The notes: a model not told the origin generated them from the sequence alone. A DNA stretch of 64,000 nt from Apostichopus japonicus (GCF_037975245.1 NC_092571.1:8904501-8968500), one strand, 5' to 3'; shown: positions 10,052 to 25,622, numbered from the stretch's first letter. Numbers and translations: made by a program.

Positions 10052-10811
10052 CAGCCCGATATTCATAAGGTTCTATATTCATAAGGCTCATTGTTCATAA
10101 GGGTCATCATCCATAAGATTCATTGTTTATAAGGTTCGCTATTCATAATGAGCAAAAATGTTCATGAGGTTCGTTATTCATAATGGAAAAAAAAAGGTTC
10201 GTTGTTAATAATTGGTAAATGGGTTCGATATTCATAATGGTGAAAAAGGCTCGTTATTCATAATAGGACGAAGGGTTGGATATTTATAATAGGGCAAAGG
10301 GTTCGTAATCCACAATAGACAAAAAGGTTCGTTATTCATAATGGAACAAAGGGTCCGTTATTCGTAATATGCCTAGCCAAAAAGGTTCGGTATCATTCAC
10401 AATGAAGAAAAAGACCCCTTTAGGAAACGTACAAGTTTATGCCGTTTCCGTACAATTTGGTAGGAAAATGGAGGAAGTCTTTTGTCTTCTCTCCTATTAT
10501 GAATAACGAACCTTTTTTCCTGTAGTGAATAACGGAGCTCCAATATGAATATCGAACCCTTTGTCCCATTACGAATAACGAAACTTTGAGTCCATTATGG
10601 ATATCGAACCGTTTTGCCCATTATGAATATCGAACATTTGTTTCCATAACGAATACCGGACCTTATGAATTATGATCCCTTTTTATAATGAATAACGAAC
10701 CTTTATTTCCATTATGAATAACGAACCCTTTCATAAAAAATGCAGGTTATGAATAACGAACCTAATGAACAATGACCCTTATGAATAGCGAAACTAATGA
10801 ATATCGGGCAG
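10052..10811. repeat. Fold-back array of GTTCGTTATTCATAAT units
   Basis: From about 10,054 to 10,410 degenerate units of roughly 25-30 bp carry GGTTCGTTATTCATAAT-like cores on the plus strand. From about 10,495 to 10,809 the same cores appear as their complement (ATTATGAATAACGAACC). The outer ends match as inverted repeats: CCCGATATTCAT at the left, ATGAATATCGGG at the right, with CAG in direct orientation just outside each. The centre (about 10,420-10,490) holds a short stem, GGAAACG with CGTTTCC. The whole is an imperfect palindrome with arms of about 350 bp, made of tandem units, and could be a fold-back element or a MITE that acquired internal tandem repeats. Its right end is about 10 bp from the first satellite monomer. 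Confidence 0.75.
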
Positions 10812-11529
10812 ACCCCTAAATTGATCGGTACCGCACATTCGATTGATCGGTACCGAACATTCGATTAATCGGTACCGCACATTCAATTGATCGGTATCGC
10901 ACATTCGATTCATCGTGATCGCACATTCGTTGATCGGTACCGCACATTCGATTGATCGGTACCAACAATTCGATTGATCGGTACCGAACATTCGATTGAT
11001 CAGTACCGAGCATTCCATAAATAGGTACCGCACATTCGATTGACCGGTACCGAACATTCGATTGATCGGTACCGCACATTCGATTGATCTGTACCGCACA
11101 TTCGATTGATCGGTACCGCACATTCGATTGATCGGTATCGCACATTTGATTGATCGGTACCGAACATACGATTCATCGGTACCGAACATTCGATTCATCG
11201 GTACTGCACATTTGATTGATCGGTACCGAACATTCGATTCATCGGTACGGCATATTGATTGATCGTACCGAACATTCCATTGATCGTTACCGAAAATTCC
11301 ATTGATCATACCGAACATTCCATTGATCAGTATCGCACATTCGATTGATCGGTACCAACAATTCGATTGTTCGGTACCGAACATTCGATTGATCAGTACC
11401 GAACATTCGATACATATACCGCACATTCGATTGACCCGTACCGAACATTCGATTGATCGGTACCGCACATTCGATTGATCTGTACCGCACATTCGATTGA
11501 TCGGTACCGCACATTCGATTGATCGGTAT

Positions 11530-12513
11530 CGCACATTCGATTGATCGGTACGGAACATACGATTCATCGGTACCGCACATTTGATTGATCTTACCGAACA
11601 TTCCATTGATCAGTACCGCACATTCGATTGATCGGTACCGCACATTCGATTTATCGGTACCGCACATTCGATTGATCGGTACCGAACATTCGATTGATTG
11701 GTAGGCACATTGAATTGATCGGTAGAGAATATTCTATTGATCGGTATCGCATATTCGATTGATCGGTACCACAAATTCGATTGATAGGTATCGCACATTC
11801 AATAATCGGTACTGCACATTCGATTGATCTGTACCGAACATTCGATTGATCGGTACCGAACATTTGATTGATTGTACCAAACGTTCGATTGATCGGTAAC
11901 GAATATTCAATTGATCGGTATCGCACATTAGTAAATCGTTATCGCACATTCGATTGATCGGTTCCGCACATTCGATTGATCGGTACCGCACATCCGATTG
12001 ACCGGTAACAAATCTTCGATTGATCGGTTCCGCACATTCGATTGATGCTACCGCACGTTCGATTGATCGAATTCACACATTCGATTGATCGGTACCGAAC
12101 ATTCGATTGATCGGTACCGCATATTCGATTGATCGGCACCGAACATTTGATTGATCGGTACCGCACATTAGATTAATCGGTATCGCACATATGATTGATC
12201 TATACCGAACATTCGATCGATCAATACCGCACATTCGATTGATCGGTACCGCACATTTGATTGATCAGCACCAAAATTTTGATTGATTGGTAACGCACAT
12301 TCGGTTGATCGGTAACGAACATTCGATTGATCGGTACCGCATATTCGATTGATCGGCACCGAACATTCGATTGATCTATACCGAACATTCGATCGATCAA
12401 TACCGCATATTCGATTGATCAGTACCGCACATTTAATTGATAGGTATCGCACATTCGATTAATCATTATTGCACATTCTATTGAACGGAACCGCACAATC
12501 GATTGATCGGTAC
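11530..12513 (+). repeat. 984-bp tandem unit, copy A (inside block I)
   Basis: Matches 12514-13497 at a constant offset of 984 bp with few substitutions (for example GATTGATTGG here against GATTGATCGG at about 12,680). The pair is duplicated again, at 18,914-20,881, as part of block I copy 2. Confidence 0.85.
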
Positions 12514-13497
12514 CGCACATTCGATTGATCGGTACGGAACATACGATTCATCGGTACCGCACATTTGATTGATCTTACCGAACATTCCATTGATCAGTAC
12601 CGCACATTCGATTGATCGGTACCGCACATTCGATTTATCGGTACCGCACATTCGATTGATCGGTACCGAACATTCGATTGATCGGTAGGCACATTGAATT
12701 GATCGGTAGAGAATATTCTATTGATCGGTATCGCATATTCGATTGATCGGTACCACAAATTCGATTGATAGGTATCGCACATTCAATAATCGGTACTGCA
12801 CATTCGATTTATCTGTACCGAACATTCGATTGATCGGTACCGAACATTTGATTGATTGTACCAAACGTTCGATTGATCGGTAACGAATATTCAATTGATC
12901 GGTATCGCACATTAGTAAATCGTTATCGCACATTCGATTGATCGGTTCCGCACATTCGATTGATCGGTACCGCACATCCGATTGACCGGTAACAAATCTT
13001 CGATTGATCGGTTCCGCACATTCGATTGATGCTACCGCACGTTCGATTGATCGAATTCACACATTCGATTGATCGGTACCGAACATTCGATTGATCGGTA
13101 CCGCATATTCGATTGATCGGCACCGAACATTTGATTGATCGGTACCGCACATTAGATTAATCGGTATCGCACATATGATTGATCTATACCGAACATTCGA
13201 TCGATCAATACCGCACATTCGATTGATCGGTACCGCACATTTGATTGATCAGCACCAAAATTTTGATTGATTGGTAACGCACATTCGGTTGATCGGTAAC
13301 GAACATTCGATTGATCGGTACCGCATATTCGATTGATCGGCACCGAACATTCGATTGATCTATACCGAACATTCGATCGATCAATACCGCATATTCGATT
13401 GATCAGTACCGCACATTTAATTGATAGGTATCGCACATTCGATTAATCATTATTGCACATTCTATTGAACGGAACCGCACAATCGATTGATCGGTAC
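12514..13497 (+). repeat. 984-bp tandem unit, copy B (inside block I)
   Basis: Second copy of the 984-bp unit. The period is not a multiple of 22 because the unit contains several 21-bp and otherwise irregular monomers, and these are shared with copy A at the same positions. Confidence 0.85.
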
Positions 13498-16400
13498 CGA
13501 ACATTCAATTGATCGGTACTGAACATTCGATTGATCGGTATTGCACATTCGATTGTTCGGTATTGAACATTCGATTGAGCGGTACCGCACATTCGATTGA
13601 TCGGTACCGAATATTCTATTGATCGGTACCGCACATTCGATTGATCGGTACCGCACATTCGATTTATCGGTTTCGCACATTCCATTGATCGTTACCGAAC
13701 ATTCGATTCATCGGTAACGCACATTCGATTGGTCTGTACCGCACATTCGATTAATAGGTACCGCACATTCGATTTATCGGTACCGAACTATCAATTGATC
13801 AGTAACGAACATTCGATTGATCGGTACCGCACATTCAATTGATCGGTACTGAACATTCGATTGATCGGTATTGCACATTCGATTGTTCGGTATTGAACAT
13901 TCGATTGAGCGGTACCGCACATTCGATTGATCGGTACCGCACATTCGATTAATAGGTACCGCACATTCGATTGATCGGTACCGCACATTCGATTGATCGG
14001 TACCGCACATTCGATTAATAGGTACCGCACATTCGATTGATCGGTACCGAACTATCGATTGATCGGTACCGAACATTCGATGAATAGGTACCGCACATTC
14101 GATTGATCGATACCGAACATTCGATTGATCGGCACCGAACATTCGATTCATCGTTACCGCAAATTCGATTGATCGGTACCGAACATTAGATTGATCGGTA
14201 CCGAATATTCGATTGAACGTTACCGAACATTCGATTGATCGGTACCGAACATTCGAATGATCGGTATCGTACATTCGATGAATAAGTACCGCACATTCGA
14301 TTGATCGGTACTGAACTATCGATTGATCGGATCGAACATTCGATTGATCGGTACGGCAAATTCGATTGATCGATACTGCACATTCGATAGATCGGTACCG
14401 CACATTCGATTGATCGGCACCGAACATTCGATTGATCGGTAACGCACAGTTTATTGATCGATGCGGAACATTCGATTGATCGGTACCGCACATTCGAATG
14501 ACAGGTACCGAGATTCTATTGATCGGTACCGCACAATCGATTGATCGGTGTCGAACATTCGATTGATCGGTACCGAACCATCGATTGATCGGTACCAAAC
14601 ATTCGATTGATCGGTTCAAACATTAGATTGATCAATACAGCACTTTCAATTGATCGGTACCGCACATTCGATTGAACGGTACCAAACATTTGATTGATTG
14701 GTACCGCACATTCGATTGATCAGTAGAGAACATTCGATTGATCGGTATCGCATATTCGATTGATCGGTACCGCACATTCGATTGATAGGTATCGCTCATT
14801 CGATTAATCGGTACTGCACATTATATTGATCGGTACCGAATATTCGATTGATCGGTACCTTACATTCGATTGTACCTTACATTCGATTGTTCGGTACCGA
14901 ACATTCGATTGATCGGTACCGCACATTCGATTCATCGGTACGGTACCGAACATTCGATTGTTCGGTACCGCACAATCGATTGATCGGTGCCGAACATTCG
15001 ATTGATCGGTACCGAACATTCGATTGATCGGTACCAAACATTCGATTGATCGGTTCAAGCATTAGATTGATCGGTGCGGAACATTCGATTGATCGGTACC
15101 GAACATTCGATTGATCGGTAATGCACATTCGATTGTTCGGTATTGAACATTCGATTGAGCGGTACCGCACATTCGATTGATCGGTACCGAATATTCTATT
15201 GATCGGTACCGCACATTCGATTGATCGGTACCGCACATTCGATTTATCGGTTTCGCACATTCCATTGATCGTTACCGAACATTCGATTCATCGGTAACGC
15301 ACATTCGATTGGTCTGTACCGCACATTCGATTAATAGGTACCGCACATTCGATTTATCGGTACCGAACTATCAATTGATCAGTAACGAACATTCGATTGA
15401 TCGGTACCGAATTTTCTATTGATCAGAACCGCACATTCGATTGAACGGTACCGCACATTCGATTGATCGGTATCGCACATTCGATTGATCGGTACCGAAC
15501 ATTCGTTTGATCGGGACCGCACATTCGATTCATCGTGATCGCACATTCGTTGATCGGCACCGAACTATCGATTGATCGGATCCGAACATTCGAGTGATCG
15601 GTACCGCACATTCGATTGATTGATACTGCACATTCGAGTGATCGGTACCGCACAATCGATTGATCGGTGCCGAACAATCGATTGATCGGTACCGAACTAT
15701 CGATTGATCGGTACCGCACATTCGATTGATAGGTATCGCACATTCGATTCATCATTATTGTACATTCTATTAATCGGTACCGAACATTCGATTGATCGGT
15801 ACCGCACATTCAATTGATCGGTACTGAACATTCGATTGATCGGTATTGCACATTCGATTGTTCGGTATTGAACATTCGATTGAGCGGTACCGCACATTCG
15901 ATTGATCGGTACCGCACATTCGATTAATAGGTACCGCACATTCGATTGATCGGTACCGCACATTCGATTGATCGGTACCGCACATTCGATTAATAGGTAC
16001 CGCACATTCGATTGATCGGTACCGAACTATCGATTGATCGGTACCGAACATTCGATGAATAGTTACCGCACATTCGATTGATCGGTACCGAACTATCGAT
16101 TGATCGGCACCGAACATTCGATTCATCGTTACCGCAAATTCGATTGATCGGTACCGAACATTAGATTGATCGGTACCGAATATTCGATTGATCGGTACCG
16201 AATATTCTATTGATCGGTACCGCACATTCGATTGATCGGTACCGCACATTCGATTTATCGGTTTCGCACATTCCATTGATCGTTACCGAACATTCGATTC
16301 ATCGGTACCGCACATTCGATTGAACGGTACCAAACATTATTTTTGATTGGTACCGCACATTCGATTGATCAGTGGAGAACATTCGATTGATCGGTATCGC

Positions 16401-18238
16401 ATATTCGATTGATCGGTCCGCACATTCGATTGATAGGTATCGCACATTCGATTGATAGGTATCGCACATTCGATTCATCATTATTGTACATTCTATTAAT
16501 CGGTACCGAACATTCGATTGATCGGTACCGCACATTCAATTGATCGGTACTGAACATTCGATTGATCGGTATTGCACATTCGATTGTTCGGTATTGAACA
16601 TTCGATTGAGCGGTACCGCACATTCGATTGATCGGTACCGCACATTCGATTAATAGGTACCGCACATTCGATTGATCGGTACCGCACATTCGATTGATCG
16701 GTACCGCACATTCGATTAATAGGTACCGCACATTCGATTGATCGGTACCGAACTATCGATTGATCGGTACCGAACATTCGATGAATAGGTACCGCACATT
16801 CGATTGATCGATACCGAACATTCGATTGATCGGCACCGAACATTCGATTCATCGTTACCGCAAATTCGATTGATCGGCACCGAACATTAGATTGATCGGT
16901 ACCGAATATTCGATTGATCGGTACCGAATATTCTATTGATCGGTACCGCACATTCGATTCATCGGTACCGCACATTCGATTCATCGGTACCGCACATTCG
17001 ATTGAACGGTACCAAACATTATTTTTGATTGGTACCGCACATTCGATTGATCAGTGGAGAACATTCGATTGATCGGTATCGCATATTCGATTGATCGGTC
17101 CGCACATTCGATTGATAGGTATCGCACATTCGATTAATCGGTACTGCACATTATATTGATCGGTACCGAATATTCGATTGATCGGTACCGAACATTCGAT
17201 TGTACCTTACATTCGATTGTTCGGTACCGAACATTCGATTGATCGGTACCGCACATTCCATTGATCGTTACCGAACATTCGATTCATCGGTAACGCACAT
17301 TCGATTGGTCTGTACCGCACATTCGATTAATAGGTACCGAACATTCGATTTATCGGTACCGAACTATCAATTGATCAGTAACGAACATTCGATTGATCGG
17401 TACCGAATTTTCTATTGATCAGAACCGCACATTCGATTGAACGGTACCGCACATTCGATTGATCGGTATCGCACATTCGATTGATCGGTACCGAACATTC
17501 GTTTGATCGGGACCGCACATTCGATTCATCGTGATCGCACATTCGTTGATCGGCACCGAACTATCGATTGATCGGATCCGAACATTCGAGTGATCGGTAC
17601 CGCACATTCGATTGATCGATACTGCACATTCGAGTGATCGGTACCGCACAATCGATTGATCGGTGCCGAACAATCGATTGATCGGTACCGAACTATCGAT
17701 TGATCGGTACCGCACATTCGATTGATAGGTATCGCACATTCGATTCATCATTATTGTACATTCTATTAATCGGTACCGATCATTCGATTGATCGGTACCG
17801 CACATTCAATTGATCGGTACTGAACATTCGATTGATCGGTATTGCACATTCGATTGTTCGGTATTGAACATTCGATTAAGCGGTACCGCACATTCGATTG
17901 ATCGGTACCGCACATTCGATTAATACGTACCGCACATTCGATTGATCGGTATCGAACTATCGATTGATCGGTACCGAACATTTGATGAATAGGCACCGCA
18001 CATTCGATTGATCGATACCGAACATTCGATTGATCGGCACCGAACATTCGATTCATCGTTACCGCAAATTCGATTGATCGGTACCGAACATTAGATTGAT
18101 CGGCACCGAATATTCGATTGAACGTTACCGAACATTCGATTGATCGGTACCGAACATTCGAATGATCGGTATCGTACATTCGATGAATAGGTACCGCACA
18201 TTCGATTGATCGGTACTGAACTATCGATTGATCGGATC

Positions 18239-21200
18239 GAACATTCGATTAATCGGTACCGCACATTCAATTGATCGGTATCGCACATTCGATTCATCGT
18301 GATCGCACATTCGTTGATCGGTACCGCACATTCGATTGATCGGTACCAACAATTCGATTGATCGGTACCGAACATTCGATTGATCAGTACCGAGCATTCC
18401 ATAAATAGGTACCGCACATTCGATTGACCGGTACCGAACATTCGATTGATCGGTACCGCACATTCGATTGATCTGTACCGCACATTCGATTGATCGGTAC
18501 CGCACATTCGATTGATCGGTATCGCACATTTGATTGATCGGTACCGAACATACGATTCATCGGTACCGAACATTCGATTCATCGGTACTGCACATTTGAT
18601 TGATCGGTACCGAACATTCGATTCATCGGTACGGCATATTGATTGATCGTACCGAACATTCCATTGATCGTTACCGAAAATTCCATTGATCATACCGAAC
18701 ATTCCATTGATCAGTATCGCACATTCGATTGATCGGTACCAACAATTCGATTGTTCGGTACCGAACATTCGATTGATCAGTACCGAACATTCGATACATA
18801 TACCGCACATTCGATTGACCCGTACCGAACATTCGATTGATCGGTACCGCACATTCGATTGATCTGTACCGCACATTCGATTGATCGGTACCGCACATTC
18901 GATTGATCGGTATCGCACATTCGATTGATCGGTACGGAACATACGATTCATCGGTACCGCACATTTGATTGATCTTACCGAACATTCCATTGATCAGTAC
19001 CGCACATTCGATTGATCGGTACCGCACATTCGATTTATCGGTACCGCACATTCGATTGATCGGTACCGAACATTCGATTGATTGGTAGGCACATTGAATT
19101 GATCGGTAGAGAATATTCTATTGATCGGTATCGCATATTCGATTGATCGGTACCACAAATTCGATTGATAGGTATCGCACATTCAATAATCGGTACTGCA
19201 CATTCGATTGATCTGTACCGAACATTCGATTGATCGGTACCGAACATTTGATTGATTGTACCAAACGTTCGATTGATCGGTAACGAATATTCAATTGATC
19301 GGTATCGCACATTAGTAAATCGTTATCGCACATTCGATTGATCGGTTCCGCACATTCGATTGATCGGTACCGCACATCCGATTGACCGGTAACAAATCTT
19401 CGATTGATCGGTTCCGCACATTCGATTGATGCTACCGCACGTTCGATTGATCGAATTCACACATTCGATTGATCGGTACCGAACATTCGATTGATCGGTA
19501 CCGCATATTCGATTGATCGGCACCGAACATTTGATTGATCGGTACCGCACATTAGATTAATCGGTATCGCACATATGATTGATCTATACCGAACATTCGA
19601 TCGATCAATACCGCACATTCGATTGATCGGTACCGCACATTTGATTGATCAGCACCAAAATTTTGATTGATTGGTAACGCACATTCGGTTGATCGGTAAC
19701 GAACATTCGATTGATCGGTACCGCATATTCGATTGATCGGCACCGAACATTCGATTGATCTATACCGAACATTCGATCGATCAATACCGCATATTCGATT
19801 GATCAGTACCGCACATTTAATTGATAGGTATCGCACATTCGATTAATCATTATTGCACATTCTATTGAACGGAACCGCACAATCGATTGATCGGTACCGC
19901 ACATTCGATTGATCGGTACGGAACATACGATTCATCGGTACCGCACATTTGATTGATCTTACCGAACATTCCATTGATCAGTACCGCACATTCGATTGAT
20001 CGGTACCGCACATTCGATTTATCGGTACCGCACATTCGATTGATCGGTACCGAACATTCGATTGATCGGTAGGCACATTGAATTGATCGGTAGAGAATAT
20101 TCTATTGATCGGTATCGCATATTCGATTGATCGGTACCACAAATTCGATTGATAGGTATCGCACATTCAATAATCGGTACTGCACATTCGATTTATCTGT
20201 ACCGAACATTCGATTGATCGGTACCGAACATTTGATTGATTGTACCAAACGTTCGATTGATCGGTAACGAATATTCAATTGATCGGTATCGCACATTAGT
20301 AAATCGTTATCGCACATTCGATTGATCGGTTCCGCACATTCGATTGATCGGTACCGCACATCCGATTGACCGGTAACAAATCTTCGATTGATCGGTTCCG
20401 CACATTCGATTGATGCTACCGCACGTTCGATTGATCGAATTCACACATTCGATTGATCGGTACCGAACATTCGATTGATCGGTACCGCATATTCGATTGA
20501 TCGGCACCGAACATTTGATTGATCGGTACCGCACATTAGATTAATCGGTATCGCACATATGATTGATCTATACCGAACATTCGATCGATCAATACCGCAC
20601 ATTCGATTGATCGGTACCGCACATTTGATTGATCAGCACCAAAATTTTGATTGATTGGTAACGCACATTCGGTTGATCGGTAACGAACATTCGATTGATC
20701 GGTACCGCATATTCGATTGATCGGCACCGAACATTCGATTGATCTATACCGAACATTCGATCGATCAATACCGCATATTCGATTGATCAGTACCGCACAT
20801 TTAATTGATAGGTATCGCACATTCGATTAATCATTATTGCACATTCTATTGAACGGAACCGCACAATCGATTGATCGGTACCGAACATTCAATTGATCGG
20901 TACTGAACATTCGATTGATCGGTATTGCACATTCGATTGTTCGGTATTGAACATTCGATTGAGCGGTACCGCATATTCGATTGATCGGTACCGAATATTC
21001 TATTGATCGGTACCGCACATTCGATTGATCGGTACCGCACATTCGATTTATCGGTTTCGCACATTCCATTGATCGTTACCGAACATTCGATTCATCGGTA
21101 ACGCACATTCGATTGGTCTGTACCGCACATTCGATTAATAGGTACCGCACATTCGATTTATCGGTACCGAACTATCAATTGATCAGTAACGAACATTCGA

Positions 21201-24200
21201 TTGATCGGTACCGCACATTCAATTGATCGGTACTGAACATTCGATTGATCGGTATTGCACATTCGATTGTTCGGTATTGAACATTCGATTGAGCGGTACC
21301 GCACATTCGATTGATCGGTACCGCACATTCGATTAATAGGTACCGCACATTCGATTGATCGGTACCGCACATTCGATTGATCGGTACCGCACATTCGATT
21401 AATAGGTACCGCACATTCGATTGATCGGTACCGAACTATCGATTGATCGGTACCGAACATTCGATGAATAGGTACCGCACATTCGATTGATCGATACCGA
21501 ACATTCGATTGATCGGCACCGAACATTCGATTCATCGTTACCGCAAATTCGATTGATCGGTACCGAACATTAGATTGATCGGTACCGAATATTCGATTGA
21601 ACGTTACCGAACATTCGATTGATCGGTACCGAACATTCGAATGATCGGTATCGTACATTCGATGAATAAGTACCGCACATTCGATTGATCGGTACTGAAC
21701 TATCGATTGATCGGATCGAACATTCGATTGATCGGTACGGCAAATTCGATTGATCGATACTGCACATTCGATAGATCGGTACCGCACATTCGATTGATCG
21801 GCACCGAACATTCGATTGATCGGTAACGCACAGTTTATTGATCGATGCGGAACATTCGATTGATCGGTACCGCACATTCGAATGACAGGTACCGAGATTC
21901 TATTGATCGGTACCGCACAATCGATTGATCGGTGTCGAACATTCGATTGATCGGTACCGAACCATCGATTGATCGGTACCAAACATTCGATTGATCGGTT
22001 CAAACATTAGATTGATCAATACAGCACTTTCAATTGATCGGTACCGCACATTCGATTGAACGGTACCAAACATTTGATTGATTGGTACCGCACATTCGAT
22101 TGATCAGTAGAGAACATTCGATTGATCGGTATCGCATATTCGATTGATCGGTACCGCACATTCGATTGATAGGTATCGCTCATTCGATTAATCGGTACTG
22201 CACATTATATTGATCGGTACCGAATATTCGATTGATCGGTACCTTACATTCGATTGTACCTTACATTCGATTGTTCGGTACCGAACATTCGATTGATCGG
22301 TACCGCACATTCGATTCATCGGTACGGTACCGAACATTCGATTGTTCGGTACCGCACAATCGATTGATCGGTGCCGAACATTCGATTGATCGGTACCGAA
22401 CATTCGATTGATCGGTACCAAACATTCGATTGATCGGTTCAAGCATTAGATTGATCGGTGCGGAACATTCGATTGATCGGTACCGAACATTCGATTGATC
22501 GGTAATGCACATTCGATTGTTCGGTATTGAACATTCGATTGAGCGGTACCGCACATTCGATTGATCGGTACCGAATATTCTATTGATCGGTACCGCACAT
22601 TCGATTGATCGGTACCGCACATTCGATTTATCGGTTTCGCACATTCCATTGATCGTTACCGAACATTCGATTCATCGGTAACGCACATTCGATTGGTCTG
22701 TACCGCACATTCGATTAATAGGTACCGCACATTCGATTTATCGGTACCGAACTATCAATTGATCAGTAACGAACATTCGATTGATCGGTACCGAATTTTC
22801 TATTGATCAGAACCGCACATTCGATTGAACGGTACCGCACATTCGATTGATCGGTATCGCACATTCGATTGATCGGTACCGAACATTCGTTTGATCGGGA
22901 CCGCACATTCGATTCATCGTGATCGCACATTCGTTGATCGGCACCGAACTATCGATTGATCGGATCCGAACATTCGAGTGATCGGTACCGCACATTCGAT
23001 TGATTGATACTGCACATTCGAGTGATCGGTACCGCACAATCGATTGATCGGTGCCGAACAATCGATTGATCGGTACCGAACTATCGATTGATCGGTACCG
23101 CACATTCGATTGATAGGTATCGCACATTCGATTCATCATTATTGTACATTCTATTAATCGGTACCGAACATTCGATTGATCGGTACCGCACATTCAATTG
23201 ATCGGTACTGAACATTCGATTGATCGGTATTGCACATTCGATTGTTCGGTATTGAACATTCGATTGAGCGGTACCGCACATTCGATTGATCGGTACCGCA
23301 CATTCGATTAATAGGTACCGCACATTCGATTGATCGGTACCGCACATTCGATTGATCGGTACCGCACATTCGATTAATAGGTACCGCACATTCGATTGAT
23401 CGGTACCGAACTATCGATTGATCGGTACCGAACATTCGATGAATAGTTACCGCACATTCGATTGATCGGTACCGAACTATCGTTTGATCGGCACCGAACA
23501 TTCGATTCATCGTTACCGCAAATTCGATTGATCGGTACCGAACATTAGATTGATCGGTACCGAATATTCGATTGATCGGTACCGAATATTCTATTGATCG
23601 GTACCGCACATTCGATTGATCGGTACCGCACATTCGATTTATCGGTTTCGCACATTCCATTGATCGTTACCGAACATTCGATTCATCGGTACCGCACATT
23701 CGATTGAACGGTACCAAACATTATTTTTGATTGGTACCGCACATTCGATTGATCAGTGGAGAACATTCGATTGATCGGTATCGCATATTCGATTGATCGG
23801 TCCGCACATTCGATTGATAGGTATCGCACATTCGATTGATAGGTATCGCACATTCGATTCATCATTATTGTACATTCTATTAATCGGTACCGAACATTCG
23901 ATTGATCGGTACCGCACATTCAATTGATCGGTACTGAACATTCGATTGATCGGTATTGCACATTCGATTGTTCGGTATTGAACATTCGATTGAGCGGTAC
24001 CGCACATTCGATTGATCGGTACCGCACATTCGATTAATAGGTACCGCACATTCGATTGATCGGTACCGCACATTCGATTGATCGGTACCGCACATTCGAT
24101 TAATAGGTACCGCACATTCGATTGATCGGTACCGAACTATCGATTGATCGGTACCGAACATTCGATGAATAGGTACCGCACATTCGATTGATCGATACCG

Positions 24201-25622
24201 AACATTCGATTGATCGGCACCGAACATTCGATTCATCGTTACCGCAAATTCGATTGATCGGCACCGAACATTAGATTGATCGGTACCGAATATTCGATTG
24301 ATCGGTACCGAATATTCTATTGATCGGTACCGCACATTCGATTCATCGGTACCGCACATTCGATTCATCGGTACCGCACATTCGATTGAACGGTACCAAA
24401 CATTATTTTTGATTGGTACCGCACATTCGATTGATCAGTGGAGAACATTCGATTGATCGGTATCGCATATTCGATTGATCGGTCCGCACATTCGATTGAT
24501 AGGTATCGCACATTCGATTAATCGGTACTGCACATTATATTGATCGGTACCGAATATTCGATTGATCGGTACCGAACATTCGATTGTACCTTACATTCGA
24601 TTGTTCGGTACCGAACATTCGATTGATCGGTACCGCACATTCCATTGATCGTTACCGAACATTCGATTCATCGGTAACGCACATTCGATTGGTCTGTACC
24701 GCACATTCGATTAATAGGTACCGAACATTCGATTTATCGGTACCGAACTATCAATTGATCAGTAACGAACATTCGATTGATCGGTACCGAATTTTCTATT
24801 GATCAGAACCGCACATTCGATTGAACGGTACCGCACATTCGATTGATCGGTATCGCACATTCGATTGATCGGTACCGAACATTCGTTTGATCGGGACCGC
24901 ACATTCGATTCATCGTGATCGCACATTCGTTGATCGGCACCGAACTATCGATTGATCGGATCCGAACATTCGAGTGATCGGTACCGCACATTCGATTGAT
25001 CGATACTGCACATTCGAGTGATCGGTACCGCACAATCGATTGATCGGTGCCGAACAATCGATTGATCGGTACCGAACTATCGATTGATCGGTACCGCACA
25101 TTCGATTGATAGGTATCGCACATTCGATTCATCATTATTGTACATTCTATTAATCGGTACCGATCATTCGATTGATCGGTACCGCACATTCAATTGATCG
25201 GTACTGAACATTCGATTGATCGGTATTGCACATTCGATTGTTCGGTATTGAACATTCGATTAAGCGGTACCGCACATTCGATTGATCGGTACCGCACATT
25301 CGATTAATACGTACCGCACATTCGATTGATCGGTATCGAACTATCGATTGATCGGTACCGAACATTTGATGAATAGGCACCGCACATTCGATTGATCGAT
25401 ACCGAACATTCGATTGATCGGCACCGAACATTCGATTCATCGTTACCGCAAATTCGATTGATCGGTACCGAACATTAGATTGATCGGCACCGAATATTCG
25501 ATTGAACGTTACCGAACATTCGATTGATCGGTACCGAACATTCGAATGATCGGTATCGTACATTCGATGAATAGGTACCGCACATTCGATTGATCGGTAC
25601 TGAACTATCGATTGATCGGATC
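18239..25622 (+). repeat. Higher-order block I, copy 2 (7,384 bp)
   Basis: Nearly identical to copy 1. The few differences I found include single-base changes at about 20,973 (CGCACATT to CGCATATT) and about 23,482 (CGATTG to CGTTTG). Directly after it, from 25,623, the sequence continues like the interior of copy 1 from 14,334, which points to unequal exchange at the shared word GGATCGAACATTCGATT. Confidence 0.9.

Larger units (their letters stand above)
10855..18238 (+). repeat. Higher-order block I, copy 1 (7,384 bp)
   Basis: This block is colinear with 18239-25622 at a constant offset of 7,384 bp, with no net indel. The monomers inside it differ markedly from each other, so the match between copies reflects block duplication and not monomer similarity. 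The left limit of homology is only 35 bp inside the array edge. Confidence 0.9.

Noticed and set aside
17200-17418. Plus-strand open frame of 72 codons in the satellite (also at 24,584)
   Set aside because: The plus-strand monomer carries a TGA each cycle. This frame survives only because local variants remove it, and its translation is pure satellite. The second occurrence is the block I duplicate.
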